A stretch of 64,000 nucleotides of DNA from contig CM028884.1 in the NCBI GenBank assembly GCA_016801885.1, positions 26,621,577-26,685,576 on the forward strand, given 5' to 3'. This document shows positions 46,274-58,033 of this stretch, in pieces. Numbering within the stretch: position 1 is the first letter of the stretch; every line of letters starts with the position of its first letter. The position numbers and the translations under genes are program-made. Origin of the DNA: Toxotes chatareus (lineage: Eukaryota > Chordata > Actinopteri > Toxotidae). The notes beneath the pieces are model-generated. The model worked only from the letters and a program-made list of their open reading frames with translations. It was not told the DNA's origin and searched no databases.

Positions 46274-46606
46274 AACTAATCACTCTTGGTTTCCCCTGGT
46301 GGTCACATGGCTCCATAGAAAACAATGGCAAAAATATAAGAATTTCATGCATCAGCCTACAAAGGGAAAATGGTTCAATCTGGTGAAATACAGTAAAAAT
46401 GTCAAATATCACCCCTTTTCTTCAAAATGAAATGCTAACATTACAGAATGAGAGAAATGGTCGCACTCTGGAAATGTTCTTCAGATGATAAAAATGTTCT
46501 TAATTACATTTCTAACATGAGACTCAAAGCTGAGATCTGATGACTCAGAGGTTTTTCACCTGTTTACAGGGGTTCAGTGCCAGTACTTACAGTTTCACAC
46601 TGAGTT
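45920..46606. other. Spacer between the two duplicated units
   Basis: No gene. The stretch contains a mixed microsatellite (TG, TC and CA runs) at about 46216-46274. Confidence 0.6.
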
Positions 46607-47179
46607 TCTCTCGCTGAGCTTCAATACCTACGGCCAAGATTTCAGTTTGTCCTCCTTGAGTTGAAACCTGGTCTCTGTCTACTAAACTTGCGTTTCTAAG
46701 AAAGGACTGCAATCACAAACAGTTCCATATATGATGAACACTGATTTAAAACAGTGATTCAGATGAGTTTTATTTGCCTGCTTCCTGGTTTCTCTAGAGC
46801 GTAACATGACTTTTTTTCATTTCTGTAGGTAAAATTTTCCCTTTCATTTGCCAATAGTCAAATGGTTTCCAGAGGTGCTGTGACAGGGAGCTCAGCTGTG
46901 TCTGCTAATCAAATGATTGTTGATACTAGAAACACAAAGTAGTGAGACGCACAGTCCGGTGTTGGAGACTCATCAAACAGCATTGAGTGTTTCTCACAGA
47001 GGACATTCCTGCACAAGAGACAGCAAACCAACGCTTTGGGTCAGGTAATGACATCAACTGAAGACACTAACACTGGGGTTCCCTCCATTACTGGGTTTTT
47101 GTTTGTTTGTTTTTGTCATATCTGGTATCACATTATTCACAAATATGATGTCCATGACTGTATTTACCTGCTGAGCAGT

Positions 47180-47186
47180 TATAAAA
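47180..47186 (+). promoter_or_regulatory. TATA box, lectin-like gene copy 2
   Basis: TATAAAA at the same relative position as in copy 1. Confidence 0.6.
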
Positions 47187-47268
47187 GTTGTCAGAGTGTT
47201 TATCCTCACTACACACAATAGCACAGAGTGGTTCAATATGATGCTCTCTGTACAACAGGATTGTGGTG

Positions 47269-49921
47269 ATGATGATGATGATGATGATGATGAAGAGCAG
47301 CCTCTCAGGAGCCTTCCTGGTCCTCCTCCTCCTCTGCAGTGATGTGTCTGGACGATCTGTGTTGTTAAAATTTTACACAGTCGTTCAAGATTATAAAACC
47401 TGGCAGGAGGCTCAAAGCGTCTGCAGGAATGGGTAGGGGTTTCTTTTTATTCACATTAGTGTCCATAGCTCATCAGAACAAGACATCAAAATTGTTTCTG
47501 GAAAAAAAGGAAAAGACCAAAAGTTCAACACTTTGTTTTCAGACCAAATACCTGAAAACTGTGTTTTGTCTGTTTGCTTATTATTGCAGGGTGATATGCT
47601 AACATGCTAACATGCTAAACTAAAGGTGCACTTTTATCCACCTTTTTTTTGTGCATTAAAAAACCTGCGTGGAATCACAGAACAAACCTCACAAATAACG
47701 ATCAGCTGATGTGGAAATGTTGGTGTATCGATAAAAGCAAAATGCGACAAAGTGCAATGGAAACAGACCTGAGGAAAAAATCATGATGTACATGAAACAT
47801 GTGACTTAAACACTCACTGAAGTTTCTGCTCCAATAAAGAGACTAAAAAAAGCAGCAGGTGAAAACATCAGACTCAGTGATGAGGAGACTATAACATTTC
47901 TCACATTAATACATGAGGCAAATGGAAATGCATTATTTCCATCTCATCTTTTTTTTCATATTTGTTTCCACCATTTGAGGTTTGACTTAAGAATACATCA
48001 TCTTGTTGCACCTTCTTCTCCTACAGTGGTTTAATGGCATCCAACTGGAGAAGTAGTGTAACCCACTGCTGATCTCCATGATCTTTTTTCTAACCGCAGA
48101 CTCTCATTCACCCCGATGGTTTGTTCACAAGTTGTTTCCTCTGCTGTTTGAAAGTGAATGATTTTCAAATAGCTTTTAATCACACAGCATTCAGGTAAAT
48201 GTAAAATATGGAAAAAGGAAAATGTAACAAATGAGCAAAACCTCAAGCTGTTTCTGACTCGAGGTTTCGCTGTGCAGATAAAAATCTTGATTTTCTTTTT
48301 TGTCCAAGCAGCTCACCAGACTACAATGACTTGGCCACCATGACTACAGATTCAGATGTTTCAGAATTGGGTTTATATCACCTTAACACATGGATTGGCT
48401 TAAAAAGGAGCAGCTCATATTCTGGTGAGGACTGTGCTTCCATCCATAACACCCTGAACAAGTAATGTGAGATGTTTCTAACACCATTTTAAAAACTGTA
48501 ACATGAAACAGTTTTGTTTGATGTTAACCAGATTCACTTCAATTCACATGTATTACCGCTGAGCACTCTACCTGTGCATACCGAAGATGTTTCATATTTT
48601 GTAATGTTATTTAAAATTTTGTATATTTGCTGTTATAGCTAGAGTTGAGATTATAAGTGTGAGTCAATGATGAAAACCTTTAAAAATCCTTGAGGACACA
48701 GATTCTTGAGAAAAACTGAGCACACGCTCTGCAGTTTGTCTGCAGAGTGATAAGGAGCTGAGGACTCTATAACCAACTCCCTTTACCTCTTGAAACACAT
48801 AGAAGCGAGCAAACTCCTACTATTTGATCATTTTTTTCTTGTTTTTTCTTCTTTTCTTGCTCTCAGTTCAGTTCATGGTAGGATGAATTTTACCTCTGTC
48901 GTGATGCTGAACTTTCAACATCTGTTCTGCAGGGGAAACATGGAGCTGGAGCTCAGGGTTTTCAGAGTACATAAATTGGGAATCAGATGGCCAAAGTAAC
49001 AACGGAGACTGTGTCACCGTCCTCCGAACAAGTAAAAAGATGGTTGGCCGACCCTGCTCCGACCGCTTTCCCTTCATATGCTACAGGGACAACCTGGTCT
49101 TGATAAACAACAGCAAGACCTGGTACGAAGCGCTGGACCATTGCAGAGCCCTTGGCTCTGAGCTGGTCAGTGTGCAGCCTGAACCAGACCGTGAACCAGA
49201 CCATAAGTACATGATGGCCAAGATCATGGCGGCCAACACGGAGGAGGTGGGTTCACATTCATCCACATATGTAAGAAATGCTGGCATGAGATCTGTTTTT
49301 GTAAGTGCTGTTTGTTACAGTGAGTTAACGCAGACAACAACAGAGAAGCTTTCTCCAGAATATAAAGGAAAGTAAACAGAAGATCTGAGGAGGGAGACGT
49401 CACACTCTGGTTTGCCTCTGTGTTGTGTGCCCAACTGCACATGCTCATCAGTGTCTCTCTGTCCTTGCACCCACCAGCCCGGCCCATAAACTTCACATTA
49501 AGATTACCTCATGCACATAAAAATAGTTTTCCTAGACTCTTGGAATGTACAGACTTTAAACCTTAATGGGCTGAAAATTATAATAATACAAAGAGTAATA
49601 AATGAGCTTGTTTTATAGATGTCTATTTTATAATGGTGGTCTGTGGGGAAAATGCTTTGTCGACTGCAGGGTTCTTTTTTGTTGCAGCTCTGTTAATACA
49701 CCCATGGAGGTTCATTAGTTGTTTCCTCTCACTAGGTGTGGACAGGTCTTCATTTCCTGGGTGGTGACTGGCTGTGGATTAACGGGGCTGATATGTTGTA
49801 CTCTGACCTGCCCGTTTGCCCCATCAACGGGCAGCACTGTGGAGTCTTAACCAAGAATAACACAAAGAGTATAGAGACCAGACGCTGTTCAGAGAAGAGG
49901 AACTTCCTGTGTTACAAGTAA
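47269..49921 (+). CDS. Secreted protein with two C-type-lectin-like domains, copy 2
   Basis: Four coding exons: 47269-47432, 48312-48424, 48933-49246 and 49736-49921. They give 258 residues from the first of eight consecutive ATGs. Signal peptide and domain layout are as in copy 1. Exon 1, exon 3 and exon 4 differ from copy 1 by only a handful of residues. The first ~79 bp of exon 2 are very different: SPDYNDLATMTTDSDVSEL here against SQAFSDLATVTTDTDIKDL in copy 1, then LGLYHLNTWIGLK against LDLHKSDVWIGLK. The exon 3 donor is GAG|GTGGGT. The frame is intact, so both paralogues look functional. Ligand and tissue are unknown. Confidence 0.88.
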
Positions 49922-50178
49922 GACTGACACCACTACAATCATCACTCCAAGAACATCCTGCATCTACTATCTACCTTCTGTGTTTGTGTTCACATGCCAC
50001 CAAAATTTTGATGACGATGACATGAAAATGATATGAAGTGTGCTTTTTCTTCTAAAATTTTTACTCGTGCCAGAAACTTAGGCAAATCTTCTAATTAGCA
50101 GCCTTCTAATCTCATAGATTATATATCAGCTCAGTAAAAGTTGTGCTCAGCTTTGTACTCATTACTCCTTTCTCTCAC

Positions 50179-50184
50179 AATAAA
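50179..50184 (+). terminator. Polyadenylation signal, lectin-like copy 2
   Basis: AATAAA about 260 bp after the stop codon, as in copy 1. Confidence 0.55.
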
Positions 50185-50427
50185 TAGAAGTAACTTGGAG
50201 TACTGTAGACAACTTAAATTTCTTTATCATAAAGACCAAGCTCAGAAATGCAAAGGAAAACTGGGAAACACAAGCAAATAAGAAAAACAAACCAAAACAC
50301 TGGTGATACAGTGAAGTTGTAATTTTTCTTTACATTTCATATCTGAGCTCTCTGTTGAATTTTGTCATGATAATAATAGCTTTGAGTTGCCATTACTATC
50401 TACAGTAACATGTTTTTGCGTAACAAG

Positions 50428-50491
50428 TAAATTTCCCTGCTGTGGGATCAATAAAGTTCTTATCTCATCTCGTCTCATCTCATGTCATCTT
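50428..50491. mobile_element. LINE-type 3' tail with (ATCTC)n, second copy
   Basis: Duplicate of 45568-45630 within the second unit. Confidence 0.55.
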
Positions 50492-51013
50492 TTGTTAAGG
50501 GACACACTGAACTCGAATCTCTGACACACACCAAACTCAAACATAAAAGTAAGACCTCTCCAAAAACCCATTCAAAACTCACTTTGAACCATGTCCATGT
50601 TGTAATGGAAGCACTGGAGATGAAACTGATGCCGGCTGTGATCAGAGTGTTGCTGTGCAGAGAAACACACTCACTGTAAATCATTGCAGTCAGCTGGATG
50701 AGTGAGTATCAGTGTTGGCAGGCAGGCCAACACACACGCACACACACAGAAAGTGTGTCCAGTATAACAGAAGCGTGCTGAGAAGCTGCTGGGATTACTG
50801 TCCTGCTATCTTGGGAGTGAAACAACATCTGAGACGAAAGAGAAGATCTTAGATTCTAAATTTGGGAACGGATAAAAACGTGAAATTAAAACACGTTCGA
50901 GGAGATGTGGAATGCGTTAAAAGCTGGATGAAGGGTATCTGTGTTAGTTGTGACTGGATTTTTCTGTTCTTTAACAGCTAATCCCTCACTGTGTTTAATG
51001 AAGCTGGCAGCTG

Positions 51014-53730
51014 TTCAGTGATGAATGTTTCACAGATGTGTCATGTGCTCGTTATGAGCGAGTGATGGAAACCTTTCCTGGAGGGCAGAGCCTTAGAAAA
51101 CCCAGCCTGTATGAACAGCATGGTGCTGGCAGGGAGTGTGTGTGAGTTTATGTGGACTATGTCTTGAACAAAATACACAATTTCAATCAGCTGAGACTAA
51201 ACGATTTCTCTTTCGCCAAGACAAATCATACTTACCTTCCAAAATACAAAAATGATTCATGAAGCCATTTTCTTTTTTTGCAGTAGTACTCCCAAACACC
51301 TGGACACAGACTTTGATGTGTAGAATTTGTGGGAACAATTGTGGTCATAGTTAAAAAGAAACCAACATTAAAGGACGAGTGGAAGCAAACACTCGATCCT
51401 CTCTGTCAAAGTCAGACAAACTTTTTATGTACACGAAGTTGTAAAGTGAATAATATAGTAATCAACAGATAAAATAAAAGCAACCTTGTGATTCACAGAT
51501 TAAAAGCTTTTAATATGAAACAAGAGTAGGAAGTGACTATTTTGAAAAGTAGTAACTTAACACAGGAAATGCAGCTCCAATAAACTGCAGCAGCAGAACT
51601 TTCAGCTCTGATGGGTGAAAATGAACAAACTGGTTTTCAGCTGAATTATTTTGCGATTAACTCAGAGCAGTGTCTTTAGTAATGGGTCTGTGCTCATGGG
51701 ATTTGTGCAGTTCATATCCTGTCACTGGTTTCAGGCCAGTTTCTGGTGACTGACAGTTACAGGTAAAAATGCACCAGCAAAATCAAGGAAGAAGCAGAAT
51801 ACAAGCTTGCAACCATGGAGGTAAACAATACACACTTTGAAGTATTAAAAAAAATATAGCTTTACACATTTAATGAGAAAGAGAACACATTTGTTCGATC
51901 TCATGGATACACACAGCACTGAAAGTAAACCCAAATTTTTATTTCAAGAAAATGTCAATTTGTTTCATATGTTTATTTTAGGCATTATGTTTTATGTAAA
52001 TGAAACCAGTGCCTGGCCTAGTGAGAAAAACACATTTTAAAAATAAATTATGGTCATGATGTCAGGTACACGGAAATTGAAATAACTGACATTGTAGGGA
52101 AAAACTCTCATTCAGTTTCTCTGGTTTCTAACATGCAGTTCAGTCAAATTTGCACTAGGTGGCAGACGTTTCTCCCTCTGCCAGGCAAGAACCATCCTCA
52201 CACACAGGCCTGCTTCAAATGCACATGCTGAACTGCATCCATCCAGTCAAAGTGGGGCCTTTCGGTTTGTTTATTTTGTGGATTCAAACAGATATGGACA
52301 CTGAACAAGTGTGTGATGTGGTGGAGCTTTGTTTTCCGCCCTGTCTTTAATCCGGATCTGTGACTCTCAGACTACAGATTCTGGACCTGAGTTGCACAGT
52401 CAGTCTGGCATTCTTAAAATGTATTACTGAGGAAATGTTGAACATATGAACTCACCAGGCCTCCTTCTTCTTTATCTTCTTAGCAACTGACAAGGTGGAG
52501 CAAACTGTTTTGGAGGATGAACACTGACAATGAAGGTGAATTAGTTTGGCAGGTGATGGAGGCAGTTCCATTAAAGTCAATACAAATCATGTAAAGTCAA
52601 AGAGGTCACAGGGCTCCATGAGATTAGTGTCATTTTTTTCTACTTTACACTCACCTGTCCAGGTATTTTCCACCTTATAAGTCACTGCAAAGATTGTCTT
52701 TCACTGAGTAAGTCACTCTTCACACTCTTCCTTAAGGAAATTTATGAATACTATAGTACGTCAGTGCATCAGTCAGTTGTACACCAAAACAAAGACTTAT
52801 TCCCGGGGCAGTGTTTCCGTTTACGCTGTGTACCACCTCCAACAAGCTCTAACTTCAGCTTTGCTGCATTAGCTGTTGAATGCTCCTTGCTGACGTCACG
52901 GTGAATCCATTCCCTCATCTGTCTGGATTGGATCAGCAGCGGCTGCTTTCTTGCTCGTGATGCCGTCTGGCAATGTTTACTGGAGTGAGAGACACTGATG
53001 GGGTGTTTGGGCCAAGAGTGGGGAACAGAGCTGCAACCTCCGGGCCAAGGCTCAGACAAAAGTTCACAGGTTGTACAGTAAACTTATTAAACAGTAACAT
53101 GCCTGTCAAACTAAAAACTAAAACACTGTGAACGCAGATAAAAAAGCAAAGGCTGCACGAAAGCAGACAAAGTGAAAGGGAGGAGCAGAGGCAGGTTCAC
53201 TCCAGGTGACACAAACTGAGGAGACACATCTGCTCGAGCTGAAAATGTTTCAGCTTTCAGAGAGAAATTTGTGTGAAGCAAGAAAATCAAAAGCTGCTCT
53301 CCCTGTTTGCTGAATTCCTCTGTAAAACTCAACTGGACCCACGGACACGTTAAGTTGAATATTTCGATCGTTAAAGGGAAGATGATTGACGATTCTGCAA
53401 ATCTAGTTTAAGCTTAATTAAACTTGTCTGTTGCGTAAAATCTTATTTAAATTTGTACCAGAATCAGTACTAACCTTCACTGTGGTTTCCACTGTTTTCA
53501 TTATTATCATAGAGGTCAAACAGTGCATGTAAAGAAATCTGCTAATGTTATCTACTAGTTTTGTTTCTTTAAAAACTTTATCTGATGAGTTGGGTGAACT
53601 TTAGCAGTTTATTCTTTCAACTCATTATTTCAAATACAAAAATTAAATTAGAACAGTTTATAAACTGATATTTAAAAAGTATGTTAAGTTGAATTAACTT
53701 TAAATTTAAATTTAAATTAAAAACCTATAT
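51014..53730. other. Non-coding stretch
   Basis: No gene is recognised on either strand, and I saw no strong repeat. Confidence 0.5.
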
Positions 53731-53987
53731 ATTTATGTTACATTCCTATATGATGTTGCACAGTGTACCACTGTACAACACCACCTCAAAACCCGACACC
53801 TCTGTCCGACACTAGGTGGCAGCACCGGGCTAGGTGACGTGCGCATTTCCCCGTGAAGACGTGCTCGGTAATGGCCGCAACCACATTGAAAGCGGGAAGA
53901 AAGCTTCTGGCTCCGTCTTGTTAAGGCAAGTTGCTGCAAACTGGAACATTTTGTCGGGTTTTTATTTAGTATCGCGTTAGCTAGCGC
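53731..53987 (+). promoter_or_regulatory. Possible CpG-rich transcription start region
   Basis: This is locally richer in CpG than its AT-rich surroundings (53790-53900). It contains a possible short leader with a GGCAAG-like donor context near 53925. No coding exon can be assigned. It may be the promoter of an unrecognised transcript, or of the transposase-derived sequence downstream. Confidence 0.25.
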
Positions 53988-54119
53988 TAACGTCGCTAGC
54001 GCTAGCTAACACACTTTGACGTAATGAGCAGTTGTAAGCTAGCGCTAACAAGCTAACGTCGCTAGCGCTAGCTAACACACTTTAACTGAATGAGCACTTG
54101 TAAGCTAGCGCTAACGACG
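53988..54119. repeat. Two 66-bp tandem units rich in GCTAGCGCTAGC palindromes
   Basis: TAACGTCGCTAGCGCTAGC begins at 53988 and again at 54054. Each unit continues through AACACACTTT, then ATGAGCA/ATGAGCAC and TTGTAAGCTAGCGCTAAC. The units contain the perfect palindrome GCTAGCGCTAGC. Several GTTAGC/GCTAAC inverted pairs allow extensive foldback. Confidence 0.9.
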
Positions 54120-54649
54120 TTAGCCCTTCACATCGGTCTTGTAAAACTACACATTCAGTATAATTTAAAGGAACTAAAGAATTTCAGTGAAGGCATTGTG
54201 CTTCTTAACAGCTGCTAAATCAATTGCTACAACCATTGATGGTGCAGTAAATCTTTAATGTAAAGTTGGACATTTAAAGAAATTAGGAGCAGCCAAAGTA
54301 AAAAAAATGTAACTACTTTGTAAGTAACATTACAATATGAGTTAAATTAAACTTATGATGTCACGTTTTATGAATTGTGTTTGCAGTAATAAAAAATATT
54401 TCCTAAATCGCAAACTAACGAACTGAAAAGACAGTGTAACACGCAGACGCATGTATGGTTTAGACTTAGTCTTTATAATGTTTTGACTTGATTTTTTTTT
54501 CAGACTTACTCTTGAACTTGGAGTCAGTGACGATGAGTCAGTTGTGAGATTGTGAATGCTGTCAAAGAGAATAACCTGTTCTTGAAAATGACAGGGCTGA
54601 TGTTCTAGATAAAATTCTCACACTCGATGGCACTGGTGATGGATTCACA

Positions 54650-55400
54650 AACTTTGCAGTATTTATCAGGTTCTTGACAATCTTCCTCCAAAGCTTTTCT
54701 CTTCACGCTATTCAGCTTGCAATTTTATGCAAAGCAAGTGCAGTCAAACAGCATGGCTGTGCAAATGTCCTTCACCCCCTTGTTCAAGACCTGGTAACTC
54801 TTGAAAAACATGGTGTCTATGTAGAGCAGTTAGGTGACTGTGTTCTAGGAACTCTGCTGTTTGTGTCAGCCGATAACCTAGGTGCTCATTCTTTGGCTGG
54901 TTTTCAGGAGAGCGTCATCGTGGAGCACCCTTGTCCATTTTGCATGGCTAAAAGGAGTGACATTCAGCAGAAAGAGGTCCGGTCAGGAGCATTTGAGCCC
55001 AGAGCCAGCCAGGATTGTGATAGGCAAGTGTCTGAAGTTTTAAAGAATCCAAATTTGATGAAAGAGTATAGTGTGAAAGGTTCTTGTGTTTTAAGAGACA
55101 GCTTGGAACATTTCCACACTGTCATTGGGTTTCCCCCTGACATAATGCATGACCTCTTGGAGGGTATCATCCCCGTTGAGATGTCCTTGTGCATTAACAG
55201 TTTGATCTCCAAGAAGTACATTTCTCTGGAGTCCCTAAATTAAGCTATCCAACATTTTCCCTACAAATTCACAGACAAAACTGATCAGCCCCAGATCATC
55301 CCAACCACATTTGCTTCTAGAGGTGTCATTGGTGGTAATGGTCATGAAAACGGGGCACTCATAAGACTTCTCCTTTTTGATTCTGTTTCTCGGGAATTTT
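54650..55400 (+). pseudogene. Broken transposase-like gene (DNA transposon relic)
   Basis: An open frame at 54674-55243 encodes ADNLGAHSLAGFQES, a C-x2-C pair (HPCPFCMAK) and IGFPPDIMHDLLEGIIPVEM. I recall similar strings from repetitive transposase-like proteins that are widespread in fish genomes. A TAA follows SLN at 55241-55243. The same frame then continues with recognisable similarity (AIQHFPYKF, then GVIGGNGHENGALIRLL) to about 55375, where it degrades. The stop therefore lies inside the conserved part. No terminal repeats were identified, and the superfamily is not assigned with certainty. Confidence 0.6.
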
Positions 55401-55494
55401 GAGTTTCTCCCATTGAACACTTTTAATGTGAATCCTCAGTGCACCTGCACACAGACAGGTCAGTGGTTCCAGTATCTTGAGGAACTCATTTCTT

Positions 55495-55740
55495 CTGTGG
55501 ATTTAGTCTGTCTCAGTGTCTCTGTCTCTTCATGTGACCCCTGACTGACTCCACGATGCTGAGATCAGGGCTCTGTGGGGTCCAGACCATGCTCTGCAGG
55601 ACTCCTTGTTCTTCTTGTCTCTGAAGACAGGTCTTTATGAGCGTGGTCGTGTGTTTGGGCTCGTTGTCCTGCTGACACCTCCTTGTGGTTTTTAAATACC
55701 ATGCAAACTCTTGCACAGCAGACTGGAAATCCATAAGCTG
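55495..55740 (-). mobile_element. Tc1-like transposase C-terminal fragment
   Basis: The minus strand reads CQQDNEPKHTT, then VLQSMVWTPQSPDLSIVESV and HMKRQRH. This gives the second aspartate and the final glutamate of the Tc1/mariner DDE triad. The N-terminal DNA-binding half is missing, so it is a relic. Confidence 0.75.
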
Positions 55741-56640
55741 CTGTGAATATCATAGAATGTGATATTGATTGTGTATTGATTATGAGTTTGTAGTGAACTG
55801 AGGAGAGTCTCAGGTTGACTGAAGTTAACCTGGAGCTCAGAGGGATTGGGGTTTTTCACAGTTCGCCACAGAGTGTGTTGGGGTTTCCTAACTCTCCAAA
55901 CTAAAAAGTAAAACTCCTCCTCTGGGGAGACACTGGAGAAAGTGTTGTAGTTGGCGGTCGGGGCGGCGTCTTCGTCAGCCTTGTACGAGCTGTTTCGACA
56001 GTCAGACTGTGTTAAGTGCTGTGGGAGTGTTGCCGTGGTAACCGTTTTGTGGAGTGTTTGTGAGTGTTTCAAGCTCCCGCGGGATTTTGGGGGGGTGGGC
56101 GAGCAAGAAACTGTGTGTGTGTGTGTGTGTGTGTGTCAGTGTAAATCAGTGTTGGCTTGAAATGCCTGGGTGACCTCATGCACATCTGTGTGTGTTGGAC
56201 TGATATACGGAGAGAGTTTGTAAAGAGAAAAGTTCCACTTCTGTCTTCGTGTTCAAAAGCCGAGTCTCTTGGTGTCTGAACAGCATTAAACAGACAAACA
56301 ACAAACAAACAAACAGACTGGGTGGTATTAAGGCCCTGACAGTGATGGGACTCAGTGTTTGGAGCTGGACGGAGCAGATCAGCTCGTCGCCTCCAGCAGC
56401 TGCTCCTGTTCTGAGCTGCCATATCTTATTCATAACCTGCTGAACAGTAACCGGATCCAACGCGCTCATTATTCCTTCAGCTTCGTTCTCAGGCTGCTGC
56501 TCATATCTGAGTTTTATACAGTCGGAACAAAGAGAACAGCTTCTTCTCAGTTCTGCTCATCTACTCTCTTTGTGTGATACTGTTTTTGTTTCAATTTGTG
56601 TTTACCAGACCCTCAGATTCATTAAAGTGACCATAATGAC
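55741..56640. other. Interval between inverted Tc1-like fragments
   Basis: No recognised gene. A minus-strand open frame of 126 codons (56072-55692) overlaps the Tc1-like fragment and has no family I know. A TG microsatellite lies at 56112-56136. Confidence 0.45.
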
Positions 56641-56648
56641 AGAGAACC

Positions 56649-56890
56649 TGATGGTTCTGGACTCATCATCCAGAACCATCAAGGAGGCGTCTGATTGGTC
56701 CCAGATTCAGTCTGCAGCAGGACAACGAGCCCAAACATAAAGCCAGAGTCATAAAGAACTAAGAGGAACGAGGAGTCCTGCAGCAGATGGTCTGGCCCCC
56801 ACAGAGCCCTGATCTCAGCATCATGGAGTCAGTCTGGGATCACATGAAGAGACAGAGACACTGAGACAGACTAAATCCACAGATGGACTG
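56649..56890 (+). mobile_element. Tc1-like transposase C-terminal fragment, opposite orientation
   Basis: The plus strand reads LQQDNEPKHKARVIKN, an in-frame stop, then VLQQMVWPPQSPDLSIMES and DHMKRQRH. It is closely related to 55495-55740 but inverted. A perfect 13-bp hairpin (arms 56649-56661 and 56669-56681) sits at its left edge. Confidence 0.75.
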
Positions 56891-56897
56891 AGGCGAG

Positions 56898-56955
56898 TTC
56901 AAGATTCAAGAGTCTTTATTGTCATTATGCAAGCATAACGAAATTTTCCAAGTTC
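56898..56955. mobile_element. LINE-type 3' tail
   Basis: TTCAAGATTCAAGAGTCTTTATTGTCATTATGCAAGCATAACGAAATTTT, which I recall as a common end of dispersed fish retroelements. Confidence 0.5.
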
Positions 56956-56959
56956 TCCA

Positions 56960-58020
56960 AGATGCTGGAATACCCGACCTGCCCAGTACCTTGAAAACTG
57001 TGCGCGGGTGTAGGAGGAGAACTGGTGCTGTTTTAAAGACAAAGGCTTTGTTTACTACTTTTCAAAGTAAATATCATAAATCACCAGTGTTGCCAGATTA
57101 GAAGGATTTCCACTTACTTTTTATTTATCTGGATGGTTAAAAATTAATCATGGGCAGACTGTGATCATTTGGGCTGCGTTGGTCAAACACCAATAAAAAG
57201 TTCAGGTATGTTCCAGTAAACCGGCCACTCACACATCCAAGCACTATGACTGTGGACAGGACACTGAGTTCAGTAGCTCAGCTCCAGGCGCAACAACTAA
57301 AATGTTATTTCAGTTTGTCACAACTGGAACTTCTATGTATTGATTAAATGTTAATTATTTACTTCTAATTAAACCTGTTCTAATTAACATTCTGTCATAG
57401 CTCTGTGATAAAGGCTTATATTTGTTCATATGAGTGAAAACTTTTAACATTTAATGTAACATAACATTAACTTTAAAGACTTTGTTGTGTTTGTGGCTCA
57501 TAAGCTTCAGCTTTAAAATTGAACAATATGACCTTCATGAAGGAGGATTTATTGCAGGACTGTCGTATTAGACTTCATTAGTTTTACTTCAGTGTACCTA
57601 ATAATCTGACAACAGAGAGTCAGATTATACAGTATATATACAAAATATTTATATAATGTAATATAAGTAATAGTTGGGCTGCTTTTTGTCATTAAAAACT
57701 CTGGGAACATCCAGAAAATTTCCAAACTGGTCACCTTCTAGAACTTCGGTGAAATGTAGTTTTTATTCAGAAAACAACGAAAGAAGAGAATAAAGCTTCA
57801 TGTTGCAGCCATCGTTGCTTTTTTAAAGGGTAGTGAGAAACACAGCTGATCACTCCGCTCATACTCAGCCGGTCTCTCTGAGCCTGTTTAGAAAAACACT
57901 GCATGTAGACACAGAGCTACAGTACATAGGCTGACACTTCCCTCATAAGATGCACACATACAATATTGTTACTGATCCACTGTTATGATATCATCTTACT
58001 TTTCCCTGTGGGACTGTGGG
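56960..58020. other. Non-coding stretch upstream of lsp1-like gene
   Basis: No coding region is recognised. The stretch is AT-rich up to about 57750. The 3' end probably contains the promoter of the downstream gene. Confidence 0.5.
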
Positions 58021-58023
58021 AGA

Positions 58024-58033
58024 GTCACGTGAC
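58024..58033 (+). promoter_or_regulatory. Perfect CLEAR / palindromic E-box
   Basis: GTCACGTGAC, an exact palindromic match to the ten-base CLEAR consensus for MiT/TFE factors, lies about 250 bp before the lsp1-like start codon and close to the predicted transcript start. Function is inferred from the motif only. Confidence 0.45.

Larger units (their letters stand above)
46607..51013. repeat. Tandem segmental duplication, copy 2
   Basis: Head-to-tail partner of 41905-45919. It holds about 123 bp (48166-48288) before exon 2 and about 234 bp (50612-50845) in the 3' flank that are absent from copy 1. The 3' flank indel has a GAAG microhomology at the junction, which suggests a simple deletion in copy 1. 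Confidence 0.95.

Noticed and set aside
56069..56469. Minus-strand open frames of ~100 codons near a TG microsatellite
   Set aside because: The amino-acid runs derive from CA/TG and CAAA repeats, with no domain.
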